Positions 11,352 through 22,558 of a stretch of 64,000 nucleotides of DNA are shown here, one piece after another. Both the position numbers and the translations under genes were made by a program. The stretch's first letter is position 1, and each line of letters opens with the position of its first letter. Source of the DNA: Schizophyllum amplum. Taxonomy: Eukaryota; Basidiomycota; Agaricomycetes; Agaricales; Schizophyllaceae. The stretch covers positions 2,232,001 through 2,296,000 of the forward strand of contig VDMD01000002.1 in assembly GCA_007026445.1 (NCBI GenBank), read 5' to 3'. The notes under the pieces are model-generated. The model saw only the letters and a list, made by a program, of their open reading frames with translations, searched no databases and was not told the origin of the DNA.

Positions 11352-13541
11352 ATGGCAACGACCTCGAAGGATGTGCACGTTTTCGAGCACCGTATCGAGA
11401 ACACGGATATTGAGAAAGACCTCATATCCGTGACCAGCTCGGAGGCCAAACGTGCGTTGTCTTCGTAAATTTCCCGCGACATAGTGCTCATGTCCTTGCA
11501 GCCGCAGTTGGTATCGATGCCGAGGTCGCAGGTGAGACCTCATCGCACAAGGCGTACGCAGGCGGTTCACCGTATTTTCCCCAGAGTTCTTCGCAGCACA
11601 ACAGAGCCAGGGTCCCATTGAGATTGACGATGCGACGAACAGACGACTACGGAGCATGATTCACAAGCGTGTGCTGGTATGTGGCCCTCTTACGGCGAGG
11701 GCGTCCAACTGACCGTTCGTTAGGTAGTTATGGTCGTCACATACTTTGCGCAGACCCTCGACAAAGGGTGAGCAGCTCGTACACTATCTAAAAAATATCC
11801 AGCTCATCGGCCTGAATTCAGAACGATTAACTTCGCGTCCATCATGGGTATTGTCGATGACACGCACCTGGTCGGGCAGCAATACTCATGGCTAACAACA
11901 TGTGGTGCGTACCCTTGCACCCCTCCCACCGACCGCATCATCTGATTTTCCCGCCAGTCTACATCGCCATGTAAGGCCAACCCACCAATAATCTACTGCT
12001 CAACCTAACTATCCATCAGCCTCTTCTGGGAATTCCCCACCAACCGTCTCATCCAGCGGCTGCCCATCGCCAAGTACCTCGCCTTCAACATCAGCGCATG
12101 GGGCGCCGTCCTCGCCTGCACCGCCGCCTGCCACAACTTCACCGGCCTCATCATTGTGCGCACCCTGCTCGGCATCTTCGAGTGTGTATGCCAGCCCGCA
12201 TTCGTCTTCCTCTCGACGATGTGGTACACCCGCGAGGAGCAGGCGCTCGTCATCGGCGCGTTTTATTCGATGAACGGCTTCCAGCAGTGCGTGGGCGGCC
12301 TCATCGCCTACGGGATTGCACAGATCAAGGGCGCGGCGATCAAGAATTGGCAGATCCTCTTTACTGTGAGTTACCAGTTTCCTGGCGCGGTGAGAGCGTG
12401 AGCTGATTTATCCACCAAGTTGCTGGGCTGCGCGACATTCGTTTGGGGGATCTTTGTGGCCTTCTGGCTGCCGGACTCACCGATGCGCGCGAAGTGCTTC
12501 TCGAAGGAGGATCGTGTGCTTATGGCTGAGCGGGTGCGCAAGAATGAAACCGGTATCCAGAACAAGGAGTTCAAGGTCGGTCTTACTCTTCAATTCAGTT
12601 CCTGAAAATTTACTGACGGTCGACTTCAGTGGTACCAAGTACGGGAGGCCTTTACCGACCCCGTCGTCCTCACTGTCACTCTCATATCTGTGAGTAAATT
12701 GTGATTCGATGTGTAGAGGCTCGTTGCTTACGCGTTCGCTTCAGTTCACGAACGGTATGCCGACGGGCGGGTTGGGCGCCTTTTCGAATATTATCATCCA
12801 GGCGTTCGGCTTCACGATGCTCCAAACATACCTGCTCGCCATCGCGCAGGGCGCCGTCATCATGACCTTCCTGTTCAGCGCCGCCTACCTTTCCAAACGC
12901 TATAACCAGAAGGTTCTCCTCGCCATCATCTACACAATGCCCAACATCATCGGGACCATCATCTTCCTCAGTGCGTACATATTCTCGCTCTCACATGCAG
13001 AACAGAAGTTGACGTGACGCCTCCAGTCGTGCCCACCCGCGCTGACACCAAAGTCGGGCTGCTCATCTCCTTCTACCTCACCATGGCCTTCGGTGCCGTC
13101 TCCGTGCTCAACCTCGCGGTCATGTCGAACAACGTCGCCGGGCGTACGAAGCAGGTCATCGCATCCTCCCTCGTCTTCGTCGCCTGGGCGGTCGGCAACG
13201 CGGTCGGCCCGCAGGTTTTCCAGAGCAACGACTCGCCGCGCTATATCAAGGCCTTCATCGCGCATATGGTGGTGTATGGCGTGCAGATAGTCGCGCTCAT
13301 ATTCCTGCGGATGCACCTCATGCGGATGAACGCGCTCAAGCGGCGCGCGGCGGCGATCAGGGAGAGCGAGGCGATTCAAGAGGCGCAGGCGAATGGGGAG
13401 GTGCCGGTGAGTTTGAGGTTGTTTGTATGTGCGAGGGATGCGTGGCTGACGAGAATATTGCAGGACGAGCATTTGGGCCACAGGCATGCCTTTGACGATT
13501 TGACGGATAGGGAGAACCCTGACTTCCGCTATGTTTACTGA
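11352..13541 (+). CDS. MFS permease of the anion:cation symporter (allantoate permease-like) family
   Basis: Twelve exons (11352-11451, 11502-11531, 11585-11676, 11724-11767, 11822-11904, 11958-11970, 12020-12365, 12420-12575, 12630-12689, 12745-12970, 13027-13406, 13464-13541) encode about 535 residues with twelve predicted membrane helices. Hallmarks of the fungal Dal5/ACS group are TYFAQTLDKGTINFASIMGI at helix 1, YIAILFWEFPTNRLIQRLP, the helix-5 region RTLLGIFECVCQPAF, and FWLPDSPMRAKC before the central loop. Members carry organic anions such as allantoate, nicotinate or sugar acids with protons. Exon 6 is only 13 nt. Its divergent partner is a cytosolic GH105 enzyme, which suggests the cargo may be an unsaturated pectic oligosaccharide; that is inference. 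Confidence 0.88.
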
Positions 13542-13717
13542 GCGGGACGCGCCTTTGTGTGCGTGTGCTGCTTGATGATTCTGTATTTGTATCTTGTACT
13601 ATAGTGCACCGACTCGGTCGTAACGACTTGACTTAGCCTTGTCTCGTGAGAGTATCCATTGTACGGACACCATGTCGCGCACAAGAATCAAGAAGTACAG
13701 CAGTTCGTGAGCGATCG

Positions 13718-14651
13718 CTAGTCATAGTCGTCATCTTCCACGAGCTGGCGCTGCACGCCGTTCGCTAAGGGCGCGCTGACTTCCTCCATTGTCTCGTCTT
13801 CGTCGTCACCGCCGTCCCCGGCTTTATCCTCGCCGAAAAGGTCGCCGTCCTCATCCTCACCCTCACCTTCAGGCTCGTCACCGAAGAGGTCCCCGTCTTC
13901 CCCTGCGTCGCTGCCGGCATGCCCAGGCGTAGCCATGGATATATCTGCGGGTGTTGCTGGAGCAAACGCAGATATAGGAAACGGCGCGTCTTCAGAGGGT
14001 TCAGGAGGTGGCGGTGGCGCGGCTGTTGAGAGTTATTGAGAGGCGAAAAGTACATGCATGCAAAAATACCAACCATTGGCCTGCTCCAAGTTGATACCTT
14101 CCATATCCACGTCGTCCTCTTCAGCTTCAAGGACGCCGATATCCTCTTCCTCAGACTCTTCTATTTCTTCGATCTCTTCATCGTAGATCTTGACGCCAGG
14201 TGGTGGGCGATTGGGGACGAGATCAAAGTTGATACCAGCGAGTGTGTCATCCGGGTCCGAGGGTAGTCGGACGCCAAAGACCTCCGGCACAGAGGGAAGG
14301 GGGACGGAGTTCGTCTGATTCGCTAGCGAGAGGATGTACTGGGAAGGTGTGGGCAGGGCGGCCCGGTTGGAATGGCGCGACGCGTACCTCCTTCGGCACA
14401 CGGCCGCCAAACTCCCATCCAACGCGCGCCTGGATGCCGAGGATCACGTCGTCGAGCTCGACCTTGCCGGCGCGGCCAGCGTGCTCGGCGTACATCTGGG
14501 CGTCGGTGAGGACCTGCTGGGTGTACCTGTGGGAAAACTCGAGGAGCTGGTGGAGGACGCCGGGCTGGACATCCTGAACGCCCGGCGTCGAAGACAGCAG
14601 GAGCGCGATCGAGCGCGCGGTCGGCGGGAGACTGTCGACGGGGCGGGACAT
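13718..14651 (-). CDS. TAF9: Transcription initiation factor TFIID/SAGA subunit Taf9
   Basis: Three exons on the minus strand (14651-14388, 14338-14074, 14022-13718) encode about 277 residues. Residues 1-80 are the TAF9 histone fold (RSIALLLSSTPGVQDVQPGV, LLEFSHRYTQQVLTDAQMYA, ELDDVILGIQARVGWEF). The family signature for the following conserved loop is present (LSLANQTNSVPLPSVPEVFG). The C-terminal half is a long acidic tail with runs of Asp and Glu, interrupted by a Pro/Ala linker. Taf9 pairs with Taf6 in TFIID and SAGA. The second intron starts GTTGGT, a weak donor. Shares a 200-bp promoter with ISU1. Confidence 0.92.
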
Positions 14652-14851
14652 GGCGGCCCGAGACGCGCCTGGCGGAGAACAAAGACTGCTGAATCCGGCA
14701 ATCGGCCGACGGTGGAACACGCGTCCCTGTGCCGAGCCGGCCTATGACGACATTTCAGACTCCGCCGGAATGTCCGCTCGGCGCCCGGCATTGGCGCGGG
14801 ATGATAAAGCAGGGAGGCGTCCGAACGTCAGCCAACTCAGTTTTCGCCAGC
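14652..14851. promoter_or_regulatory. Bidirectional promoter TAF9/ISU1
   Basis: 200 bp between divergent start codons, GC-rich, without a clear TATA box. No known motif stood out. Confidence 0.5.
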
Positions 14852-15580
14852 ATGTTCCGCACAACAGTCGCCCGCACCGTCCTCACCGCCGCCCGCCGCC
14901 CCGCGCTCGCTGCCCGCGCCGTCCCCGCCGCTCGCGCAGCCCCCGCGCGCCTCTACCACGAAAAGGTCATCTCCCACTACGAGAGGCCTAGAAACGTAAG
15001 TTCTGGACCCGCCGCGACCTCGACCGGCCTATCTGATAACTTCCCCAGGTCGGATCCCTTCCCAAGGGAGACCACGATGTCGGTACAGGGCTTGTCGGCG
15101 CACCTGCGTATGTGTATTTGTCCTGTCTTCCCTGGGACGCACGCTGACCGCCACTTTCTGTGCAGATGTGGCGACGTCATGAAGTTGCAGATTCGCGTCA
15201 ATGAGAACGGTATCATCTCAGACGTCAAGTTCAAGACGTTCGGCTGCGGGAGCGCCATCGCTTCCAGCTCCTACATGACCGAGCGCGTCAAGGGCCTCTC
15301 GCTCGAGGAGGCCGGCAAGATCAAGAACACGGAGATTGCCAAGGAGCTTTGCCTTCCTCCCGTCAAGCTCCACTGCTCCAGTGCGTTCTCATCTCCCACT
15401 TGCTTTCTATGCCTCTAACGTTTCGCAGTGCTCGCCGAGGATGCCATCCGTTCTGCCATCCGCGACTACAAGCGGAAGCGCGACACGATGGCCGACCCCA
15501 AGCAGCAGGGCTTCATCGACGTCTCGCAGAGCACCGTCACTGGCCAGACAACGGCAACCGCACACCCCGGGCAGGCTTAG
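14852..15580 (+). CDS. ISU1: Mitochondrial iron-sulfur cluster scaffold Isu1
   Basis: Four exons (14852-14995, 15049-15107, 15166-15380, 15429-15580) encode about 189 residues. The first 35 are an Arg/Ala-rich mitochondrial presequence ([17 protein letters not shown]). The IscU core follows: [18 protein letters not shown], then [17 protein letters not shown] and KLHCS, giving the three cluster-binding cysteines and the Asp next to the first. LPPVK, the site bound by the Hsp70 chaperone, is intact before the last Cys. A 30-residue Thr/Gln-rich C-terminal tail exceeds the yeast protein. It assembles 2Fe-2S clusters in the matrix with Nfs1, Isd11 and frataxin. Confidence 0.96.
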
Positions 15581-16042
15581 ATGCTCGCAGAAGTCACCTC
15601 GCGTAAAAGCAGGTCCATGCCCTCCATTATTTCGGTCAGCATACCACTCTTTACGACCGTCGTGATGCGACTCGGGCAGCTACTATAACAGTCTCACTAC
15701 CTGCCCCGTCGTTTCCTGCCATCTTGCATTGTTTATCTTACCATATCAGTCTGCTTGCTGGGAGTAGTAGTTTAGTCACTTGTAACTCTGTACTTGTACG
15801 TTCTATATTGCAACGATGGTCCTTTGACCCACGAACTCGTTCATCCTTGCTAGTGTCAAGCAGGTCTCAAGCCAACCTCATCAATTCTCCATAAGCAAAG
15901 ACACAGCGCCAGAATTGAGAACACGGGAGTCATCGTCTAAGCAAGAAGTATCATCATTAGGCATAGGACGCCGGTATCGCATACACTATCCAACAACATA
16001 TATACACGAACGAGATATACAAGAGCACCATCAGATCTCAGC
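15581..16042. other. Convergent intergenic region
   Basis: 3' flanks of ISU1 (+) and PEX11 (-). I see no coding signal or repeat. T/C-rich stretches near 15640-15780 may belong to the ISU1 3' UTR. Confidence 0.6.
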
Positions 16043-17556
16043 CTACATAGAAGACGCCTTCTTGAGAAGATGGCCGCGGTGGCGGTCGAAGAGCTTCATG
16101 GAACTACAAAGCCGAGTCAGCCAAGTCCTTGCTGCTCAACTCGGGTGACACGTACCTCAAGACGCCTGACGTCAAGCCAGCAAAAGTTTGGACAGATTTC
16201 TTGCCGCGCTTGACCCTGAAGATGTCGTACGCTGATGTGGGGGATGAGCGCATGCACAATGACGACGGGCAAAAAGACCACTCACAGACGAAGATGAGGT
16301 CCATCAACAGCTTTGTGCGTGTTATTGTCAGCCAGTAGTCCCGCTTGTCCAGGCGACCGAGCTCCCGCTCATCGTGCTTGGACGCTCTCGGCAACGACCG
16401 CGCCGTCGTGCCCGACATCGACTCCGCGTACAACCGCCCTTGCACTGCGCCGCACTTCATCAGCCCACGCAATTCACCACCCTCCGCACCGCACAGACTC
16501 ACCCTCATCTTTGAGGCTCACAATCACATTGCGCTCGACCGCGTTCTCCACGAGCCCCGCCAGCGTCGCGAACAGCCAGCACCAGTCGGAGAACCGCCCC
16601 GCGCGGTCGCCGAATTTCTGGCTGAAGAGGCCGAGGCGCGCGAAGGTCGCCGCGTCGTCGGCCATGGAGTGCACGAGCTCGAGGAGCACGGGCGGTGGCG
16701 CGTACAGCAGCGCGTGCAGGAAGGGCTTCGTGCGCAGGGCGGCGGACTTGGCGGCCGTCTTTGCGCGGGAGGGGTAGTCTGGGTAGGCGCCCGCGACGCC
16801 TTTCTCTTTCAAAGGAGGTGCGGCGAGGCGGGAGGAGTCCGATGAGAAGGGGACGGCCTGCTGCGCGGACATGATGGTAGTGAGGGGGGCGAGCCAGTTG
16901 AAGAGGAGCAGGGTCTTTCTGCATGGAAAGTTAGAGGGATGCTGGGTGAGGGCGGAAGCGAGCATACCTCGAGAAGCTCAAGCCGCTGGCAGTGTCTTCG
17001 AGTCGCTTGACCCAGGGCGCCTTCCACCGCATTCGCGAGACAAGCGGATTATGGAACAGCAGATACGTGCGTATGGTATATTGGATGAGTTTCTGGCGCG
17101 CGACGTGAGCCCATGGACAGCCTCTACAGCACACGCGTTACGTACGAATGCTTTGTCCCGTCCGTCGCTCGTGACGATCATCTCGCGCCAGACATCCTCC
17201 CTCCGGATGTGCTTCGCAGCAGCAGATGTATGCACATTATCGTCGTCCGGCTCGTCCGCAGGGTCATATATATCCTCCGTCACCTCGACCTTCTCGGCCA
17301 TAGCGTGCGAGGGCGCGTCCTCGTAGACGCTCGCACCGTACACATACGTCGAGGACGAGATGATGGACGACCGCGGTGTGCGTGGGGGGTGCGAGGAGAG
17401 GGGGTTGATTTGGAACCCGCTGCTCGCTCCGCCGCCGCTGGTGCTGCCGACCTGAAAGCCCTGCCCGGGGAAGCCATTGCCGGCGCCGGACGCGTTCGCA
17501 AAGGCGTAGTCGTTGTCGCTCGAGTCGTCGTTCCCTGGGAAGGAGATGCCCGACAT
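16043..17556 (-). CDS. PEX11: Peroxisomal membrane protein Pex11 family
   Basis: Six exons on the minus strand (17556-17146, 17092-16968, 16918-16503, 16444-16286, 16231-16156, 16103-16043) encode about 415 residues. The PEX11 domain starts near residue 130 with SDGRDKAFKLIQYTIR. It continues with LVSRMRWKAPWVKRLEDTAS, the hydrophobic KTLLLFNWLAPLTTI, and ends with DYWLTITRTKLLMDLIFV and SYDIFRVKRGKKSVQTFAGL before a basic tail. Pex11 proteins bend and elongate the peroxisomal membrane before fission. The 130-residue N-terminal part is Gly/Ser-rich, then acidic (EDIYDPADEPDDDN), and has no match I recognise. Acceptor of exon 4 was chosen to keep frame. Divergent from the dynein light chain gene. 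Confidence 0.85.
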
Positions 17557-17760
17557 GTTGGTGGGCACGAAGCGATGGTGGCGACGGCAGCAAGGCTGTT
17601 GCGCGGTACGCGCTGCGCGCCCGTGAATATATCCCGCACGTGCCTGCACCCACTTATTCGGCCCGAAGTCCGGTTCACCGCCCGGCGCGCCAAGCACGGA
17701 CAAAGAACACGCTTGCTTGTTCTGCACTCTTCGCGTGATCCGCGCGCGCCTGCTGCAACG
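17557..17760. promoter_or_regulatory. Bidirectional promoter PEX11/dynein light chain
   Basis: 204 bp between divergent start codons. No TATA box or known motif recognised. Confidence 0.45.
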
Positions 17761-18402
17761 ATGTCCGCGTCCATAGGCCTGCGCTCGCCGCCGCCCCTGT
17801 CCCCATCCCCGCGCTTGGGGAGCTCGCAGTCGTCGCCGCGGCTGCCCGCGCTCTCGCTGTCCTCGCGCCAGAGCAATGCGTCGCCGGTGCCGCGGCCGCA
17901 TTTCGACACCGAGCTGCTGAAGGCGTATGTGAAGAAGCTGCTGGCGACGACGCTGCAGAGTGCGGCGTGGCCAGAGGCGAAGGACCGCGACCGCGTGAAG
18001 GCGTGGATGAAGGAGATTGGCGAGCGCGTGAAGGAGCGGATGGTGGAGATTCAAGGGAAGGGATTGTGAGTTGACCGATGCTGGTAGTTGTGACGTGCGG
18101 CGGGAGCTGACTTTGATTATAGCAAATATATTGTCCTAACACAGATCAATGAGAACTTGGGCCAAGGGGGGAGGTGCGTATATGCACCTTACTTCCTATG
18201 CGTCCCTGCTCATCTACTTGCCCATCGCTCAGAGCCGACCTCGTATGTCACTGGGAGGACTCCGATGCCGTCGCACAGGAGGTCTTCTCCAATGTACGTC
18301 CCGAAGCACCCCTCTGCCGACCGCTGGCATCTCACCCATCGTCCTCCCCTCCAGCACTCGTTGATATGCATATGTATCGCATTCGCTATACGGACAGCAT
18401 GA
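17761..18402 (+). CDS. Tctex1-type dynein light chain
   Basis: Four exons (17761-18065, 18123-18173, 18233-18293, 18355-18402) encode about 154 residues. The first 45 are a Ser/Pro-rich segment not found in the animal proteins. The Tctex1 core then runs FDTELLKAYVKKLLATTLQ, RVKAWMKEIGERVKERM, KYIVLTQINENLGQGGR, CHWEDSDAVAQEVFSN and the final beta strand HSLICICIAFAI. Such light chains bind the dynein intermediate chain as dimers and can carry cargo. The last strand is normally at the extreme C-terminus, as here. Exons 2-4 are all under 65 nt. Start at the first ATG of the open frame that precedes the Ser/Pro segment. Confidence 0.85.
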
Positions 18403-19723
18403 TGGCGCACCTCGCTGGCGAAGAGCCCGACCCTCATCTGTACCGGCGGCTACCGTCTGCAGTCCATGTTACGTGCGTTGTATATTAGAGGAGCACCTGG
18501 ATGAACCGATACCCTGGACCTTAGCTAACCCCCCTTGCTTAATACCAACAATCGAAGGGCGCGTTATGTCTCCTGTAACAGCCTTTGGCTCACTTCCTGC
18601 ACCGTACATCGTCCATCGGGCGATCTCGAACCAACAACAGGGTCATCTGACGACGCTGCCTATTGTGCATATCACAGCGACAGCCTCCGCCCCGCTTCAA
18701 CCTTCAGGCCCTCATCTCAGTCCTGTGGCCATGGCACTCTATGACTTCTGGAGGCTGTCTGGACACGAGCCACGTCAACGCTGCATGCGACGTTTCCTCG
18801 CTGTCCCGCGCGTCAAGATGCGCCGGGCCGTAATTGACATGCCGTTGACGATGTACGCTGTGGTAAAGCTTCGACAGGAAATACGACGGCATCTTCGTGT
18901 CGTCTTTGCTGCTTTGGGAAACGCCTTTGTTGCTGAAGGATCGACATTTCCCACGCACGTGTCGCGCCACAAAGTTGATTTCTTCCCGCGAAGAAATTGG
19001 GCTCATTCTCGCTGGCGTGTCTGCGGCTCAGCGAGAAAGCTTCAGATAGATGAACCTTCTTTTTGTACTGCAAACGATAGAGTTTAGGGAGCCAGTCATG
19101 TCTTTATTCCGTACTTGATCCTAAGCAGATCTCCAGCGGACCAGCAGGGTTTGTGCTGCAGCGACGATCCCCAACGGAGGATCAAAGTCGCCGAATGTGT
19201 TACCGGTGGTGTCTGCTGACGCTGGGGCCATGAAACCGCACTTGGGGAGTTGGATCCGACACTGGTGAGGAGCTGTGAGCGGGGCCGCGCTGATGCACGG
19301 ATGACGAGAAGATAGAGGTCGTCGTGGCACGTTTGGGAGCGCTGGCGGTGCGCTGCGCGCGCTTTCTTGGTTCGAGGGACAAGGGAGGACATGGACAGGC
19401 GAAATGAAGCGCGGGAGAACAAGGCACGGCCGATGCCGGGCGCTGTTCCTGGATGTTGTGGCTGGATGTAGTTGTGCGTATTTGGCTCTGGAGCGGTGAC
19501 AAAGCGATCGACGTCACCGGACGTCACTTGCCGGATTAGCGCATCGCGGTTGTAAAACTCCAAACGTGGGCCTTCTTCTCTCCACTCCTTGCTGCTGGTT
19601 CCCACCGCTTTCGTCAGACATCACAAGCCAACACATCCGCAAATCCACCCGCAATGCCCTCGGTCGGTGTCATGGACGCGTTTAAAAGTACTGTTGTCTC
19701 TTCCCACCATCTTCCATTTTGCC
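18403..19723. other. 1.3-kb interval without a supported gene
   Basis: A plus-strand open frame of 204 codons (18473-19087) and a minus-strand frame of 169 codons (19096-19605) occur, but neither resembles a family I know and both lack the GC-rich third positions of neighbouring genes. The minus frame ends close to AATAAA on the minus strand near 19105 and has an Arg/Ser-rich, presequence-like stretch, so a small species-specific gene is possible. Towards the kinase gene, a TTTAAAAG box near 19681 lies about 40 nt before the ATG at 19724. Confidence 0.35.
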
Positions 19724-21923
19724 ATGTCTGACTCCCACCGTCTCCCCGTCCTCCAATCCTTCATAGATCTCATCCGCCACGGCAAGCACCACAACCACGC
19801 ACGCCAGCAGGACACCAAGGATGTCCCAAACCCAAAGTCCCCCAGCACGTCCTCCAGCGCACGTTCCTCCCAGCAGAAGCCCCGCGATGTCCAGACCCCC
19901 CAGGCCGCACAGCAGATGTCCCCGCAGTCCACCAAGTCCAAGTCGCCCGCGCCCAAGGAGGCCGCAGAACTAATTGTCAACGAGGAGCGCGAGGCCAAGT
20001 CCAAGATGCCCAACTACAAGGGCCTCGAGAAGTACAAGCTGATCGAGAAGATGGGAGAGTGCGTGCCGTCGCCTGCTGGCGTGTGCCTGCATTACTAACT
20101 GCGCATTAGCGGCGCCTTTTCGAACGTCTACCGAGGCATAGAGATTGCAACTGGGCAGAAGGTTGCCCGTGCGTGTGCTGTGTCATATTCATACCACAGC
20201 CCGTTGACATCCACGCAGTCAAGGTCGTCCGCAAGTTCGAGCTCAATGCGTCGCAGGTCAGCAAACCTCTCCTTCACCCTCCCTTAATCCACTAACCACA
20301 ATCCACTTCCTGCTTTGTTGCGTCGCACGGTCTGTTCCTATAGGCTGGCGACAAGCATTTGAATCCCCAGTTTAAGAAACGACCTCGCGCAACAGAGGTG
20401 CCCCTCCCTCCCGTCCTAGCCTGATGTTGAGCTCTTTACTGATACGGTCACTTCCAGCGCGCGAATATCCTCAAGGGTACAAGTCGTCTCCCAATCCCCT
20501 TCATACTTTCACTGACCATAATCCAAAGAGGTCCAGATCATGCGTGGCACCCACCACCCGTCCATCGTCAAACTTACTAATTTCGCCGAGTCCCCAGAGT
20601 ACTACTTCCTTACCCTTGAACGTGGGTGGCACGCCGATGTATGCCGGGCGGCGCGCTGACATGTATTTTTCCAGTCATGGAGGGCGGCGAGCTGTTCCAT
20701 CAGATAGTCAAGTTGACGTACTTCAGCGAAAACCTCTCGCGCCACGTCATCCTGCAGGTCGCGAACGGCATCCGCTACCTTCACGAGGAGCGTGGTGTAG
20801 TACATCGAGACATCAAGCCCGAGAACCTCCTGTTCGAGCGCATTCCTATCGTGCCGTCGAAGAATCCCGTGCAGCGGCCTTATGATGAGGAGAAGGAGGA
20901 CGAGGGTGAATTCATTCCAGGTGTTGGCGGCGGTGGCATTGGCCGCGTCAAGATCGCCGACTTCGGCCTCAGCAAGGTTGTTTGGGACGAGCAGACCATG
21001 ACGCCTTGTGGTACAGTCGGTTACACTGCGCCCGAAATCGTCAAGGATGAGCGCTATAGCAAGAGCGTCGACATGTGGGCCCTTGGCTGCGTCCTATACA
21101 CGCTTCTCTGCGGCTTCCCGCCGTTCTACGACGAGAGCATCAACGTGCTCACCGAGAAGGTCGCCCGCGGTTACTACACGTTCCTCAGCCCCTGGTGGGA
21201 TGACATCAGTGCAAGTGGTATGTTGGCCGCCCGCTCCGTCATCATTCCCCACTGACCCTCGTCACAGCCAAGGACCTAATCACCCATCTGCTCTGCGTTG
21301 ACCCCGCGCAACGGTTCACCATCGATGAGTTCTTGGCGCACCCGTGGTGTAGCGCATCCGCTGCGCCGCCTCCGCCCCCGACGCCATACATTTATGGCAA
21401 CCCGCCCGCGGGCGCCCCCACGAACGGTCTGGACTCGCCGCTGCTCAGCGCTGTCCGCGGAGGCCGTCCCGAAGGTCGCTCTCCTGGTGTGGCCACCCTC
21501 AAGGAGGCCTTCGACATCACCTACGCTGTGCACCGCATGGAGGAGGAGGGCGCCCGTCGTCGGAAATACAATGGTCCCGGCGGCGCAGGAGCGCGCGGAT
21601 TCCTTGGCGGTCTCAACGAGGATGATGAGGAGATGGACGAGGACGAGGAGTCGCAGAACGGCGACGCCACGGGGCAGCATGATAGTCGCCGCTACGACGG
21701 TCGTGCAGGTCCCCGCGACCAAGGACAGACAGCGGCGCCTAAGAAGAGCGCTGCGACCAGCAGCCGCCGAGGCAAGGGCTTTGAGCTCGACCTGGATGGC
21801 GCGACGCTGCTCGGCAGGAGACACGGTCGTGGCGGCGCTATCGGCATGAGCAGCCCGCTGTCTGGCAAGCCCACGGGTACTCCGATGGCTCTCGACCCCG
21901 GCAGCCCCATGCAAATATCATAG
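19724..21923 (+). CDS. CAMK-family Ser/Thr kinase, SRK1/RCK2 type
   Basis: Eight exons (19724-20058, 20110-20168, 20219-20256, 20344-20397, 20458-20476, 20529-20621, 20675-21217, 21268-21923) encode about 598 residues. A Ser/Gln-rich N-terminus precedes the kinase domain at about 105-400: glycine loop MGDGAFSNVY, VHRDIKPENLL, DFGLSK, GTVGYTAPEIV and DMWALGCVLYTLLCG. A 45-residue insert between HRD and DFG (ERIPIVPSKNPVQ with an acidic, Gly-rich end) is typical of the Rck/Srk1 group. These kinases act under the Hog1/Sty1 stress MAP kinase. The C-terminal tail is rich in Pro, Gly and Asp/Glu and could hold the MAPK docking and autoinhibitory sites. Exon 5 is 19 nt. The start is the first ATG after the TATA-like box. 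Confidence 0.88.
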
Positions 21924-22558
21924 ACGCATGTGCATGTTCAAGCACATTTGCGTTCTTTCGTGGCGTATTCGCGAGACATTCGCGACGGCCTTCCAGCTCT
22001 CCTGTCGTCTGTATCCTACATGCGGAGTGGCTCGCCTAATTCGCGTTAACATTATCATCTTGGCGGACATCGGCACGCTACTTGCCCTTCACGCTGCTAC
22101 TCGCCTTTTACCTACCTGCCCTCACCCGTTCTCACCCTCACCACCAGCAACACACACCGTATTATATCGTATTGCTATTTTTTTTTTGTTTGCAATCATC
22201 TCACCTACCTCACCCTCTGTCTGTTTCTCTTCCCCTCACTGTATACCCGTCATTCACGACGTTGTACCTCAATATTTTCGCACTAGTTGTACCAGTACTG
22301 CGATGCAATACTGTTCTCTCTAAAGTATACACGTTTGAGATTACGCTTATGTACGTCTACCTGGAAATCAACCATTCTCCGTCTTTGTATCGTCCTCCGT
22401 TAGGTTCGGGTGAGCTTCGAGGTTTGCAACGTCGCGAACCTTGAACAAAGTTCAACCCATCTCTCGAAGGTTGGGGGTCCCGTGTCGGCAGTCGCCGACG
22501 CGTAAGCGGCCCGGTCAAGCGAGCGGCGCTTGTCGTCCATTACCATCATCTTGCCAAC
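21924..22558. other. Intergenic region, pyrimidine-rich
   Basis: 3' flank of the kinase and promoter of PRP31. From about 22080 to 22270 the plus strand is dominated by C and T, including a run of nine T near 22180. No gene seen. Confidence 0.6.
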
